DNA of 64,000 nucleotides from Parasulfuritortus sp036391875 (GCA_036391875.1 DASVZA010000016.1:62001-126000), one strand, 5' to 3'. Counted from the first letter of the stretch, positions 17,495-27,560 are shown. The notes: a model not told the origin generated them from the letters alone. A program made the numbers and translations.

Positions 17495-18915
17495 TGCGCT
17501 CGCTGCAACGGCACGTCATCCAGACCACCGGCGCCGTCCTCCTGGTCTGCGCACTGCTGGCCGGGGTGGGCGGCTATCGCTCGGCGGTGACGGAAGCCAA
17601 CGAAGCGCTCGACAACCAGCTCGCCCAACTTGCGCAAACCATCCTGTTCCTGACCGATTCGGACCAGGAACAGGACTCAGGCGACATCGGCCTCGGCCAC
17701 CAGCCCAAGCACGGCGGCATCGTTTTCCAGGTCTGGAAATTGAAGTCGAACAACGATACCTTCATCATTCCGGGGCGCATCTTCATCCATCGCGAAAGCG
17801 ATCGCCCCTATCCCCAGCTGATATTGCGCTCCGGCTCTATCGACTCCAGGCTGATGCTCGACCGGGGAGAAGGCTTCAGCACCGCCCAATGGGCCGGCCA
17901 CACCTTCCGCATCTATGCCCAGACCTCCACCAACGGCGAGCTCAAAGCCGTCGTCGGGCAGGACATGGTCGACCGCAACGAGATCATCGACGACATCGCA
18001 TGGAGCAACGCCAGACCCTACCTGTTCGTCATTCCCTTCGGAATCATCGCCTTGGCCTGGAGCACCCACCGCGGCCTGTCGCCCTTGCGCCGGATAACCG
18101 AGGAAGTCAGTTCCCGCGCCCCGAACAATCTCGAACATTTCTCGATTGCCGAGGCACCGCTTGAACTCCAGCCCCTCATCGGCGGATTGAACCTGATGCT
18201 CGACCGCCTCAACTCGGGGATCGAACTCGAACGCCGCTTCACCGGCGATGCCGCCCATGAACTGCGCAACCCCATCGCCGCGCTACGGGCGCAGCTCGAC
18301 GCGATGCGGCTGGCGACCACGCCGGAAACACGCATCCAGGCCGAACGCAATGCCTCGGCCTCGGCCGAACGGCTTGCCCGGCTGATCAATCAGCTGCTGA
18401 CCCTGGCCAGGCTGGATGCCAACAGCGGCATTCCGACCACCTCATTCGACCTGGCCGAACTGGCCCGGGAAGCCTGCAGCGACATCGCCCCCCAGGCAGT
18501 CGCCAAACAGATCGACCTGTCCCTGCAAGCCCAGCCCACCGAGATGGCCGGCACGATCGATGCGTTCCGCATTCTCATGCGCAACCTGTTGGAGAACGCG
18601 GTGCGCTACACCCCCTCCGGGGGGCAGATCGAAGTCCTCGTCGCAAAAGGGAAGGATGAAATCCTGCTATCCGTTGCCGACAACGGCCCGGGCGTACCCG
18701 GCACCGAGATTGCCCTGCTCGGCCGTCGCTTTCACCGTCTCAGCCAGTCCGATCCGGCCGGGGTCGGCCTGGGACTATCGATCGTCTTGAGGATTGCCGA
18801 GCATTGCCGCGGCAGGGTCAGCTTCGGATCGGGCCTGGACGGCAAGGGGCTGAGGGTCACCATCACCGTACCCTCTGCAGCAGCTCCGAAAAAAGAACCG
18901 CCCCGTCTCGTTTGA
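17494..18915 (+). CDS. QseC-type membrane sensor histidine kinase
   Basis: 473 residues from the ATG at 17494. Two transmembrane helices (about 10-28 and 170-190) flank a periplasmic sensor domain of about 140 residues whose ligand cannot be deduced. The sensor domain resembles the N-terminal region of QseC/TctE kinases (QTILFLTDSDQEQ). Then come a HAMP-like segment, HisKA with HELRNPIAALRAQ, and HATPase with NLLENAVRYTP, VADNGPGVP and GVGLGLSIV. It should phosphorylate the response regulator encoded just upstream. Given the neighbouring cytochrome, the stimulus may be a metal, redox condition or electron acceptor. Confidence 0.92.
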   Translation: MRSLQRHVIQTTGAVLLVCALLAGVGGYRSAVTEANEALDNQLAQLAQTILFLTDSDQEQDSGDIGLGHQPKHGGIVFQVWKLKSNNDTFIIPGRIFIHRESDRPYPQLILRSGSIDSRLMLDRGEGFSTAQWAGHTFRIYAQTSTNGELKAVVGQDMVDRNEIIDDIAWSNARPYLFVIPFGIIALAWSTHRGLSPLRRITEEVSSRAPNNLEHFSIAEAPLELQPLIGGLNLMLDRLNSGIELERRFTGDAAHELRNPIAALRAQLDAMRLATTPETRIQAERNASASAERLARLINQLLTLARLDANSGIPTTSFDLAELAREACSDIAPQAVAKQIDLSLQAQPTEMAGTIDAFRILMRNLLENAVRYTPSGGQIEVLVAKGKDEILLSVADNGPGVPGTEIALLGRRFHRLSQSDPAGVGLGLSIVLRIAEHCRGRVSFGSGLDGKGLRVTITVPSAAAPKKEPPRLV

Positions 18916-19069
18916 TCAGATAGAGCGTCCAGCAGCGCTGCTCGCTCAGGTCTTGCTGCCTTTGAACCTGGTTACGACCGCGCTGTGCTCCTGGAGGGGC
19001 TCGCCTAGTTTAGCGCGTCGCGTAATGCAACGAATCCCGCCGGATGCCATTGGACAACACAGAAATAAA
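18916..19069. other. Structured intergenic segment, no gene assigned
   Basis: Between the kinase stop and the terminator of the tRNA-Thr there is a self-complementary stretch. CCAG-CAGCGC (from about 18931) can pair with GCGCTG...CTGG (to about 18995), enclosing a second stem CAGGT/ACCTG. An exact palindrome AGCAGCGCTGCT lies within it. It may be a non-standard terminator of the two-component operon or a small RNA. The superficially SRP-RNA-like CCAGGTT...GGCAGCA on the minus strand lacks the invariant GGAA-loop/AGCAGCC core, so I do not call it ffs. Confidence 0.35.
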
Positions 19070-19099
19070 AACCCCGCGAATCCTTGATTCAACGGGGTT
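19070..19099 (-). terminator. Rho-independent terminator downstream of tRNA-Thr
   Basis: On the minus strand AACCCCG and CGGGGTT pair around a loop that itself can form GAATC/GATTC, followed immediately by TTTTTATTT. It ends the transcript that contains tRNA-Thr, 35 bases beyond the mature 3' end. Confidence 0.8.
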
Positions 19100-19134
19100 C
19101 GATGGGCTTTCCAAGGCTGCTTTGGGTTTTAATT

Positions 19135-19210
19135 TGGTGCCGACAGTCTGACTCGAACAGACGACCTACCGCTTACAAGGCGGTTGCTCTACCAACTGAG
19201 CTATGCCGGC
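19135..19210 (-). tRNA. tRNA-Thr (UGU)
   Basis: A complete 76-base tRNA with encoded CCA. The acceptor strands GCCGGCA and TGTCGGC pair along seven positions (one G-U). The anticodon arm CCGCCTTGTAAGCGG has anticodon TGT, and the T arm contains GTTCGAGTC. The 5' end lies only five bases from the sspB stop codon, so it is probably cut from the sspAB transcript by RNase P. A strong terminator follows. Confidence 0.97.
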
Positions 19211-19215
19211 AGGTA

Positions 19216-19644
19216 TTACTTGACGACCCTCAGGCTGGGCCGGCCTTTTTTCGGTCGATCCGGACCGGACGTGGGCGGCTCGTCCGTCTCGGTGGCCGCT
19301 TCGGAAGAGTTTTCCGGAGCGGCTTCCAGGTTCTGGCTGAACGACATGCCTTCGCCTGTTTCCCGGGCGTAAATCGCCAGGACGTTGGCCACCGGCACCT
19401 CGATGGTCTGGGAAACCCCGCCGAAGCGCGCCGAGAAGGTCACCCAATTATTGTCCATGTTCAGATTGCGCACGGCAGCCGGGCCGATGTTGAGCACGAT
19501 CTGGCCGTCCTTGACATAGGCCGGCGGCACCTTGGTGCCCTTGTCGACCTTGACGGTGACGTAGGGAGTGAAACCGTTGTCCACGCACCATTCGTACAGT
19601 GCGCGGAGGAAATACGGCTGCTGCGAGATCGTGCCGGCATCCAT
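19216..19644 (-). CDS. sspB: ClpXP protease specificity-enhancing factor SspB
   Basis: 142 residues from the ATG at 19644; an in-frame GTG at 19656 would add four residues and neither start has a clear Shine-Dalgarno. The conserved SspB core (residues about 8-105) is recognisable from PYFLRALYEWCVDNGFTPYV, VLNIGPAAVRNL and NWVTFSARFGG. The C-terminal 35 residues are acidic then basic (RPKKGRPSLRVVK), matching the flexible tail that docks on ClpX. SspB delivers ssrA-tagged peptides to ClpXP. It follows sspA at a 34-base distance, the usual betaproteobacterial order. Confidence 0.93.
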   Translation of the reverse strand: MDAGTISQQPYFLRALYEWCVDNGFTPYVTVKVDKGTKVPPAYVKDGQIVLNIGPAAVRNLNMDNNWVTFSARFGGVSQTIEVPVANVLAIYARETGEGMSFSQNLEAAPENSSEAATETDEPPTSGPDRPKKGRPSLRVVK

Positions 19645-19678
19645 GGAGCGAATCACCGGAAAAACGATACGCCGTCGA

Positions 19679-20278
19679 TCACTTGCGCATGGCCTTTTCG
19701 ATCGGCGTCAACGCGGCGATGAACGCCGGCCGGCTGAAGATGCGTTCGGCATATTTCAGCAGCGGGGCCGCCTGCTTGGGCAGGCTGATGCCGTAGTGCT
19801 CCAAGCGCCACAGCAAGGGGGCGATGGCCACGTCCAGCATGCTGTACTCCTCGCCCAGCATGTACTTCTGCTTGGCGAAGATGGGAGCGATCTGGGTCAG
19901 ATTGTCCCGTACGATGCCTCGCGCCTTTTCGGCCGCCTTGCCGGTACCGGTGGCGATATCCGAAATGTGGTTGAACAGGTCGCGCTCGATATTGAACAGG
20001 AACAACCGGGTCCGCGCCCGCATCACCGGGTCGGCCGGCATCAGCTGGGGATGGGGAAAGCGCTCGTCGATGTATTCGTTGATGATGTTCGACTCGTACA
20101 GCGTCAAGTCGCGCTCGACCAGGATGGGTACCTGGTTGTAGGGGTTCATCATTGCGATTTCTTCGGGTTTTTCCCGGAGATCCACATCCTTGATCTCGAA
20201 GTCCATCCCTTTCTCGTGCAGCACGATGCGGCAACGATGGCTAAAAGGGCAGGAAGTACCCGAATACAGAATCATCAT
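19679..20278 (-). CDS. sspA: Stringent starvation protein A (glutathione S-transferase fold)
   Basis: 199 residues. An N-terminal thioredoxin-like GST domain (SGTSCPFSHRCRIVLHEKGM, NQVPILVERDLTLYES) and an all-helical C-terminal domain (about 85-199). SspA binds RNA polymerase and modulates transcription in starvation and acid stress; it lacks GST activity in studied species. Encoded between petC and sspB on the same strand, a very common arrangement in Betaproteobacteria, probably one transcript. Confidence 0.93.
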   Translation of the reverse strand: MMILYSGTSCPFSHRCRIVLHEKGMDFEIKDVDLREKPEEIAMMNPYNQVPILVERDLTLYESNIINEYIDERFPHPQLMPADPVMRARTRLFLFNIERDLFNHISDIATGTGKAAEKARGIVRDNLTQIAPIFAKQKYMLGEEYSMLDVAIAPLLWRLEHYGISLPKQAAPLLKYAERIFSRPAFIAALTPIEKAMRK

Positions 20279-20311
20279 TTGATCAAACCCCTAACAACCG
20301 GACCAGCCGGA

Positions 20312-21058
20312 TTAATGCACGTCTTTCCAAAATTCCTTCTTGAGATAGAAGGCCACTACGAAGAACACACCCAGGAATATGACCACGAACAAGCCGACAT
20401 GCAAACGCTCGTTCTTGGCGGGCTCGCCCATCCAGGCCAGGTAATTGACCAGGTCGGCCACCGCTCCGTCATATTCCGCAGGTGTCATTCTACCGGGTTT
20501 GGCCAGTTCCAGATGATCGATCACTTGGCGGTCCTTACCCTCTTCGTCCTTTACGGTGTGATACACCGGCACCATGTCGCCCTGCAGGTCATGCAGCACC
20601 CAGGGCATCGCTACCTTGTCGAACACCACGTTGTTCCAACCGGTCGGCCGGCTGCTGTCGCGGTAGAAGCTGCGCAGATAGGTGTAAACCCAGTCAGCGC
20701 CGCGGGCACGGGTGATCACGGACAGATCGGGCGGCGCGGCGCCGAACCAGGCCTTGGCCTGCTTGGGCTGCATGGCGACACTCATGGTCTCGCCCGGCTT
20801 GTCGGCGGCGAACAGCAGGTTGTCCTTGATCTCCGGCTCGGTCAGGCCGATGTCCTGCAGCCTGGAATAGCGCATGTAGTTGGCGCTATGGCAGGTCAGG
20901 CAGTAGTTGATGAACAGCCGGGCCCCGCGCTGCAGCGATTCGTTGTCGTTGAGGTTGATCGGCGCATGATCCAGCTTGGCGGTTTCCTCGGCGGCGAAGA
21001 CCGTCATCGGTAGGACCAACAGCAGCATCAACAGTTTCTTGGCAAAGTTGGCTTTCAT
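20312..21058 (-). CDS. petC: Cytochrome c1 of the bc1 complex
   Basis: 248 residues from the ATG at 21058, which overlaps the petB stop (ATGA) and starts with a signal peptide (KKLLMLLLVLPMTVFAAEE); the longer frame upstream runs into petB. Heme is bound by CLTCH (C53, C56, H57). The axial Met region is in the AMPWVLHDL area and a C-terminal membrane anchor (about 215-240, LHVGLFVVIFLGVFFVVAFY) precedes a basic tail. It passes electrons from the Rieske protein to soluble cytochrome c. Third gene of petABC. Confidence 0.95.
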   Translation of the reverse strand: MKANFAKKLLMLLLVLPMTVFAAEETAKLDHAPINLNDNESLQRGARLFINYCLTCHSANYMRYSRLQDIGLTEPEIKDNLLFAADKPGETMSVAMQPKQAKAWFGAAPPDLSVITRARGADWVYTYLRSFYRDSSRPTGWNNVVFDKVAMPWVLHDLQGDMVPVYHTVKDEEGKDRQVIDHLELAKPGRMTPAEYDGAVADLVNYLAWMGEPAKNERLHVGLFVVIFLGVFFVVAFYLKKEFWKDVH

Positions 21059-22281
21059 TTGTCGGTCACCCTTTCCGGTTCGGTCTTGTAGCTGTCGTTC
21101 TTGGTATACCAAGGCATCAACAGGAAGAAGAGGAAGTACACCACCGACAGGATGCGGGAAATAAGGGTGTAGGTGGGCGACGGCGCCTGGGTGCCGAGAA
21201 AACCGAGGCCCAGGAAGGCGATGACGAACAGGGTCAGGGCGAACTTGAACTTGGGACCGCGGTAGCGGATCGATTTGACCGGCGACCGGTCCAGCCAGGG
21301 CAGCGCGAAGAAGATCATCACCGACACGCCCATGGCGGCCACGCCCGGGAACTGGGAGCCGAGCAGCGGCGGCACGGCACGCAGGATGGCGTAGTAGGGC
21401 GTGAAGTACCAGACCGGGGCGATGTGCATCGGGGTCTTCAGCGAATCGGCCGGGATGAAGTTGTTGGCTTCCAGGAAGTAGCCGCCCATTTCAGGGGCGA
21501 AGAACAGGATGGAGGTGAACACGATCAGGAAGACCGTCACGCCCAGGATGTCCTTGACCGTGTAGTACGGGTGGAACGGGATTCCGTCCAGGGGATGGCC
21601 GTTCTCGCCCTTGTGCTTCTTGATCTCGACGCCGTCCGGGTTGTTGGAGCCGACTTCGTGCAGCGCGACCAGGTGCGCCGCGATCAGGCCGACCAGGACC
21701 AGCGGCATGGCGATGACGTGCAGCGCGAAGAAGCGGTTCAGGGTGGCGTCGGACACGACGAAATCGCCGCGGATCAGGGTCGACAGGCTGTCGCCGACCA
21801 AAGGCACCGTCGAGAACAGATTCACGATCACCTGCGCGCCCCAGTAGGACATCTGGCCCCAGGGAAGCAGGTAGCCGAAGAAGGCCTCACCCATCAGGCA
21901 CAGGTAGATCAGCATGCCGAAGATCCAGATCAGCTCACGGGGTTGCCGGAATGAACCGTAGATCAGGCCGCGGAACATGTGCAGGTAGACCACGATGAAG
22001 AATGCCGAAGCGCCCGTCGAGTGGGTGTAGCGGATCAGCCAGCCCAGCGGCACGTCGCGCATGATGTACTCGACCGAGGCGAAGGCCAGATTGGCATCCG
22101 GCTTGTAGTTCATGGTCAGGAAAATGCCGGTCACGATCTGGATCACCAGCACCAGCAGCGCCAGGGAACCGAAGTAGTACCAGAAGTTGAAGTTTTTCGG
22201 CGCGAAGTATTCCGACAGATGCGCCTTGTAGGATGCGGTCAGCGGGAATCGCGCATCCAGCCAGCTAATGACTTTCTCCAT
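21055..22281 (-). CDS. petB: Cytochrome b of the bc1 complex
   Basis: 408 residues with eight predicted transmembrane helices. The four heme-b histidines are in helices B and D (THSTGASAFFIVVYLHMFRG and FFALHVIAMPLVLVGLIAAHLVALHE). The Qo-site PEWY-equivalent is in the segment around APVWYFTPYYAILR. Full-length (not split) cytochrome b is typical of Proteobacteria. It oxidises ubiquinol at Qo and reduces quinone at Qi. It is 20 bases downstream of petA and overlaps petC. Confidence 0.96.
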   Translation of the reverse strand: MEKVISWLDARFPLTASYKAHLSEYFAPKNFNFWYYFGSLALLVLVIQIVTGIFLTMNYKPDANLAFASVEYIMRDVPLGWLIRYTHSTGASAFFIVVYLHMFRGLIYGSFRQPRELIWIFGMLIYLCLMGEAFFGYLLPWGQMSYWGAQVIVNLFSTVPLVGDSLSTLIRGDFVVSDATLNRFFALHVIAMPLVLVGLIAAHLVALHEVGSNNPDGVEIKKHKGENGHPLDGIPFHPYYTVKDILGVTVFLIVFTSILFFAPEMGGYFLEANNFIPADSLKTPMHIAPVWYFTPYYAILRAVPPLLGSQFPGVAAMGVSVMIFFALPWLDRSPVKSIRYRGPKFKFALTLFVIAFLGLGFLGTQAPSPTYTLISRILSVVYFLFFLLMPWYTKNDSYKTEPERVTDK

Positions 22282-22301
22282 TTACAGATCTCCCCCAGAA
22301 A

Positions 22302-22892
22302 TCAAGCTTTGTGGTCTTCGCCGACCAGGATTTTGCTGTCGCTCAGATATTTGTATGGCGGGACAACCATATTTTTAGGAGCCGGCGAACCCTTGAATAC
22401 GCGGGAGGCCAGATCGTAGCGAGAGCCGTGACAGGGACAGAAGAAGCCACCGGGCCAGTCCGATCCCAGATCGGCGGGAGCGATTTCCGGACGAAAGTTC
22501 GGCGAACATCCAAGATGGGTGCAGATGCCCACGCCCACGAAGTATTCAGGTTTGATGGCACGGGCGGGGTTCTTGCAGTATTCGGGCTGCTGATCGTCCA
22601 TCGAATTCGGATCGGTCAGCCGGTCGTCGTGCTTGGCCAGCATCGCCAGCATTTCCGGGGTGCGGTGCACGACCCAGACCGGCTTGCCGCGCCATTCCAC
22701 CGTGACGATCATGCCGGGCTCGAGCTTGCTGATATTCACCTCGACCGGTGCGCCGGCCGCCAACGCCCGCGCGCTGGGCATCAGGCTGGCCACGAAAGGA
22801 GTTGCTGCGCCGACTGCCGCCACGCCCCCCACGGCCGCGCTCATCGCCACCAGAAAACGGCGTTTTGAACCATCTACACTCATCTCGCTCAT
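22302..22892 (-). CDS. petA: Rieske iron-sulfur subunit of the bc1 complex
   Basis: 196 residues from the ATG at 22892, preceded by GGTAGGAGAG. The N-terminus has a Tat-like twin arginine (SKRRFLVAMSAAVGG) and one membrane anchor. The [2Fe-2S] ligands are in CTHLGC and CPCHGS, with the flexible hinge and the C-terminal GSPAPKNM motif. It accepts the first electron from ubiquinol. The gene heads the petABC-sspA-sspB-tRNA-Thr group; the 253-base upstream gap to the divergent protease gene should hold its promoter, and a GGCAG/CTGCC hairpin lies there at 22984-23001. Confidence 0.95.
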   Translation of the reverse strand: MSEMSVDGSKRRFLVAMSAAVGGVAAVGAATPFVASLMPSARALAAGAPVEVNISKLEPGMIVTVEWRGKPVWVVHRTPEMLAMLAKHDDRLTDPNSMDDQQPEYCKNPARAIKPEYFVGVGICTHLGCSPNFRPEIAPADLGSDWPGGFFCPCHGSRYDLASRVFKGSPAPKNMVVPPYKYLSDSKILVGEDHKA

Positions 22893-23145
22893 AATTCCAT
22901 CTCTCCTACCTTCGAGTGGTCCCACTTCAATTAATAATTTAGCGATCCAATCGCCATCGACGATCAGATCTCCGCCGGGTCCGGGCAGGTCCGGCGCTGC
23001 CTTTTTATGGCAAAAAAACCGGTTTATTGTACATGAAACACCATAGCGACTTAAACCACATGCGTCGCCGGCCGCCATTGCGGGCCGGCATGCGCTAGAA
23101 TTTTCCCCTCCCTCGTTGAACCACCGGCCAACCGGAGCCCGCTCG

Positions 23146-24321
<1,176 letters not shown>

Positions 24322-24336
24322 ACCTGGCCAAGGCAT

Positions 24337-25818
24337 TCACAGGCTGTTGCGCCACTCCGTGTCTTCGGAGTCGAACAGCCGGTTGGCTTCCAGCGGCCCC
24401 CAGCTTCCGGCCGGGTAGGTGTGGATGAAATCCCGCTCCTGGGCCCAGTATTTCAGGATCGGATCGACCACCCGCCAAGCCCATTCCACCTCGTCGAAAC
24501 GGATGAACAAGGTGCGGTCGCCCTCGATCACGTCGAGCAGCAGGGCCTCGTAGGCATCCAGCGGCGACTCGTCCGCCGTGCGGTAACCTGCATTGAGCCG
24601 GACCACCCGGGTTTCCATGCCAAGCCCGGGCTGCTTGGCGTGGATCTCCATGTGCATGGTCTCCTCCGGCTGGATCGACAGCACGATCCAGTTCGGCTCC
24701 AGGATCTCGAGCGGCGTCTCGCGGAACAATTGCTGGGGCGGATGGCGCAGGCGGATGGCGATGGTCGACAACTGCTTGCCCAGCCGCTTGCCGGTGCGCA
24801 GGTAGAACGGCACCCCGCGCCAGCGCCAGTTGTCGATGTAGAACTTGGCCGCGGCGAAGGTCTCGGTCACCGAGTTGGGCTCGACCCCCGGCTCGTCCTG
24901 GTAGCCGGGCACCTGCTGCCCGTCGACAACGCCGGCCTTGTACTGGGCCCGGAAGGCGTGGGCATGGACCGAACGCTTGGAGATCGGCCGGATGGAACGC
25001 AGCACCTTGACCTTCTCGTCGCGCAGGGCGTCCGCCTCCAGGGCCGGCGGCGGCTCCATGCCGACCAGGGTCACCAACTGCATCAGGTGGTTCTGCAGCA
25101 TGTCGCGCATCGCCCCGGCCTTGTCGTAGTAGTCGGCCCGGGTGCCGATGCCTACCTGCTCGGCCACGGTGATCTGGACGTGGTCGATGAAGTTGCGGTT
25201 CCAGAGCGGCTCGATCAGGGTGTTGGCGAAGCGGAACACCAGCAGGTTCTGCACCGTCTCCTTGCCCAGATAATGGTCGATGCGGAAGATCTGCGACTCG
25301 TCAAAATAACGGTGCAGCAGTTGGTTCAGCATCTGGGCCGATTCGATGTCGACGCCGAACGGCTTTTCCACCACGATCCGGTTCAGGCCGCGCGGCTTGG
25401 AGAGGCCGACGCCGTCCAGGTGCTTGATCACCGACTGGAAGTCGTTGGGCTTGATGGCCAGGTAGAAGACCAGGTTGGAGCAGACGCCCAGCTTGGGCTT
25501 GGCCAGCAACTCCTTCAGGCGCGTATAGGCCTCGGGGTCGTCCAGGTCGCCGCGCAGGTAGTCGAACCGGTTGACGAATCTCTCCAGGACCTCGCCGTCG
25601 GCCTTCAGGCCGTCGGTCAGTATCTTCCGCATATTCGCGCGCCAGGCATCGTCGTCCCAGTCGCGCCGGGCGAAGGCGACGAAATTGAGCGAATCGGGCA
25701 GCTTGCCGGCCAGTTCCAGCCGATACAAGGCGGGCAGGAGCTTGATGGTGGCCAGGTTGCCGGTCGCGCCGAAGATCACGAAGTTGCACGGCGGCAGGGG
25801 CATCTCCAGGTCGAACAT
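24337..25818 (-). CDS. zwf: Glucose-6-phosphate 1-dehydrogenase
   Basis: 493 residues, normal length. The NAD(P)-binding motif GATGNLATIK is at 15-24 and the substrate-binding signature RIDHYLGKETVQN is in the middle. It oxidises glucose 6-phosphate to 6-phosphogluconolactone. It follows gnd with a one-base gap, so the two oxidative pentose-phosphate genes are probably co-transcribed. No pgl gene for the lactonase step is in the window. Confidence 0.95.
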   Translation of the reverse strand: MFDLEMPLPPCNFVIFGATGNLATIKLLPALYRLELAGKLPDSLNFVAFARRDWDDDAWRANMRKILTDGLKADGEVLERFVNRFDYLRGDLDDPEAYTRLKELLAKPKLGVCSNLVFYLAIKPNDFQSVIKHLDGVGLSKPRGLNRIVVEKPFGVDIESAQMLNQLLHRYFDESQIFRIDHYLGKETVQNLLVFRFANTLIEPLWNRNFIDHVQITVAEQVGIGTRADYYDKAGAMRDMLQNHLMQLVTLVGMEPPPALEADALRDEKVKVLRSIRPISKRSVHAHAFRAQYKAGVVDGQQVPGYQDEPGVEPNSVTETFAAAKFYIDNWRWRGVPFYLRTGKRLGKQLSTIAIRLRHPPQQLFRETPLEILEPNWIVLSIQPEETMHMEIHAKQPGLGMETRVVRLNAGYRTADESPLDAYEALLLDVIEGDRTLFIRFDEVEWAWRVVDPILKYWAQERDFIHTYPAGSWGPLEANRLFDSEDTEWRNSL

Positions 25819-25819
25819 C

Positions 25820-26734
25820 TCAGCCCTCCTTGACCGCGTGGCCGCCGAAGCCCTTGCGCATCATGGCCAGCAGCTTGTCGGTGTAGTCGGCCTTGCCCTG
25901 GCTGGCGAAGCGCATCATCAGCGCCAGCGACATGACCGGCGTCGGCACGCCGCGTTCGATCGATTCGGCCACGGTCCAGCGGCCTTCGCCCGAGTCCGAG
26001 ACGAACGGCTCGATGCCGTCCAGCTTCTGGTCATCCTTGAGGAAATCGGCGGTCAGGTCGAGCAGCCAGGAACGGACCACCGAACTGTGCCGCCAGAGTT
26101 CGGCGACGGCGGCCAGGTCGAGCTGGAATTCGTCCTTGGCCTGCAACAGGGCGAAGCCCTCGGCCATGGCCTGCATCATGCCGTACTCGATGCCGTTGTG
26201 GACCATCTTGGTGAAATGGCCGGCACCGACCGGGCCGGCATGCAGCCAGCCGTCCTGAGGACTGGGCGCGAGTATCCTGAGGAAGGGTTCGACCCGGGCC
26301 ATTGCCTCGGATTCAGCGCCGGCCATCAGACAGTAGCCGTTGGCCAGCCCCCAGATGCCGCCGGAGACGCCGACGTCGACGAAGGCGATCCCCTTCTCCG
26401 CCAGGATGGCGGCGCGGCGCTGGGCCTCCTTGTAGAAGCCGTTGGCGCCGTCGACGATCAGGTCGCCCGGCGACAGCCGCCCGGCCAGGGCGTCCAGTGC
26501 GGTGTCGGTCGCCGCGCCGGCCGGCAGCATCAGCCAGACGATGCGGGGCGCCGGCAGCTTGGCGACCAGATCGTCGATGCTGTCGCAGACGACCACGCCG
26601 CTTTCCTCGGCCGCCAGCCTCTCGGCCACCTCCCGACTGCGGTTCAACGCCAGCACGCGCACCCCGCCCCGACTCAGGCGACGCGCCATGTTGCCACCCA
26701 TACGACCCAGTCCGTAGAGACCGATTTCCAGCAT
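25820..26734 (-). CDS. gnd: 6-phosphogluconate dehydrogenase, short (YqeC/GndA-type) form
   Basis: 304 residues, so it belongs to the short decarboxylating 6PGDH group, not the 470-residue enzyme. The N-terminal Rossmann motif GLYGLGRMGGNMARRL and the active-site signatures VDVGVSGGIWGL and GHFTKMVHNGIEYGMMQ are intact. It converts 6-phosphogluconate to ribulose 5-phosphate and CO2. Several short-form enzymes prefer NAD+; cofactor use here is not shown by sequence alone. Upstream of zwf on the same strand. Confidence 0.93.
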   Translation of the reverse strand: MLEIGLYGLGRMGGNMARRLSRGGVRVLALNRSREVAERLAAEESGVVVCDSIDDLVAKLPAPRIVWLMLPAGAATDTALDALAGRLSPGDLIVDGANGFYKEAQRRAAILAEKGIAFVDVGVSGGIWGLANGYCLMAGAESEAMARVEPFLRILAPSPQDGWLHAGPVGAGHFTKMVHNGIEYGMMQAMAEGFALLQAKDEFQLDLAAVAELWRHSSVVRSWLLDLTADFLKDDQKLDGIEPFVSDSGEGRWTVAESIERGVPTPVMSLALMMRFASQGKADYTDKLLAMMRKGFGGHAVKEG

Positions 26735-26834
26735 GACCTTCTCCTGTACGTATCGCTATTCAGGCGAATATCGACCCGAATCCGGAGAAGTTCAAGCCTT
26801 GTGGCGTCGCGTCAGATAAATTTCATGTACGGCA

Positions 26835-27560
26835 TTAGACCTTCACGTATACCCAGCCCTGGCGCATGCGATCGAGAATCTCGCTGATCGCCGACGAGGT
26901 GGTATCCGCCTCGGGGATCAGGACCACGTTCACCCCCTCCCGCTTGAGCCTGGCCACCGTCTGGCCGCAGGCCAGGAAGGACAGGTTGTCGTATTCCCTC
27001 GATAGGCGGTCGATGGTCGCCCGATAAGGCGTGGTGTCGGCCCGCAGCAGATTGAGGCCGTCGCTGTTGGCCACCACCTCCACCCTGGCCTTGGCGCCAT
27101 GCACCTGCAGGAAGCTGTCGGCCATTTCGAGCACGCTGGCGAAGCGGGTCGGGTCGGCGGAATCCAGATGCAGGACCAGCTTGTCCGGGTCGACGCGGGT
27201 CGCCAGGGATACCGGGGTATAGCCGGCCGGCAATCCGGAGACATGGACGTAGGCCCCGGGCATTCCGGATGCGGCCTGGCCGTGGGCTAACCAGCCGCCG
27301 CCCAGACCCAGCGTCAGCAGCAGCCCGGCAACCAGGGCCTGCCGCCAGCCCGGCGGACAACGCGACACGGCCGGCGCCTTATGGACCGGGATATCGGCAT
27401 AGGCGCCCTGCACCAGCTCCTTGAGGGTGCGCAATTCGCACACCGCGTTCTTGAACTCGCCGTCGCCTTCAAACCGGGCCAGCGCCTCGTTGCGCTCACC
27501 TGCGGTCAATTCGCCGTCGACCAGGGCATTCAGGTATTCCTTGGAGTCCGTGTTCCTCAT
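26835..27560 (-). CDS. Membrane anti-sigma factor with C-terminal periplasmic DsrE-like domain
   Basis: 241 residues, start ATG 27560 preceded by AGGAGGTCGAG. Residues 1-55 resemble an RseA-type anti-sigma domain (LNALVDGELTAGERNEALARFE) but lack the HxxxCxxC zinc site; only C41 is present. One transmembrane helix lies at about 74-91. Residues 127-241 are a DsrE-like domain (KLVLHLDSADPTRF, VEVVANSDGLNLLR, ACGQTV, GWVYVKV) that aligns with the free DsrE protein encoded at 28274, including the cysteine (C198 here, C86 there). The topology would put DsrE in the periplasm and the sigma-binding part in the cytoplasm. The upstream sigma gene overlaps it by four bases. Such a fusion suggests that a sulfur or thiol signal releases the sigma factor; that is inference. 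Confidence 0.8.
   Translation of the reverse strand: MRNTDSKEYLNALVDGELTAGERNEALARFEGDGEFKNAVCELRTLKELVQGAYADIPVHKAPAVSRCPPGWRQALVAGLLLTLGLGGGWLAHGQAASGMPGAYVHVSGLPAGYTPVSLATRVDPDKLVLHLDSADPTRFASVLEMADSFLQVHGAKARVEVVANSDGLNLLRADTTPYRATIDRLSREYDNLSFLACGQTVARLKREGVNVVLIPEADTTSSAISEILDRMRQGWVYVKV

Noticed and set aside
18920..19015. Possible SRP 4.5S RNA on the minus strand (CCAGGTT...GGCAGCA)
   Set aside because: The nearly invariant apical sequence with the GGAA loop and AGCAGCC is missing, so the resemblance is only partial.
22984..23006. Hairpin GGCAG/CTGCC followed by TTTTT on the plus strand upstream of petA
   Set aside because: There is no plus-strand gene upstream whose transcript it would end. 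It may be part of the petA leader, so I did not list it as a terminator.
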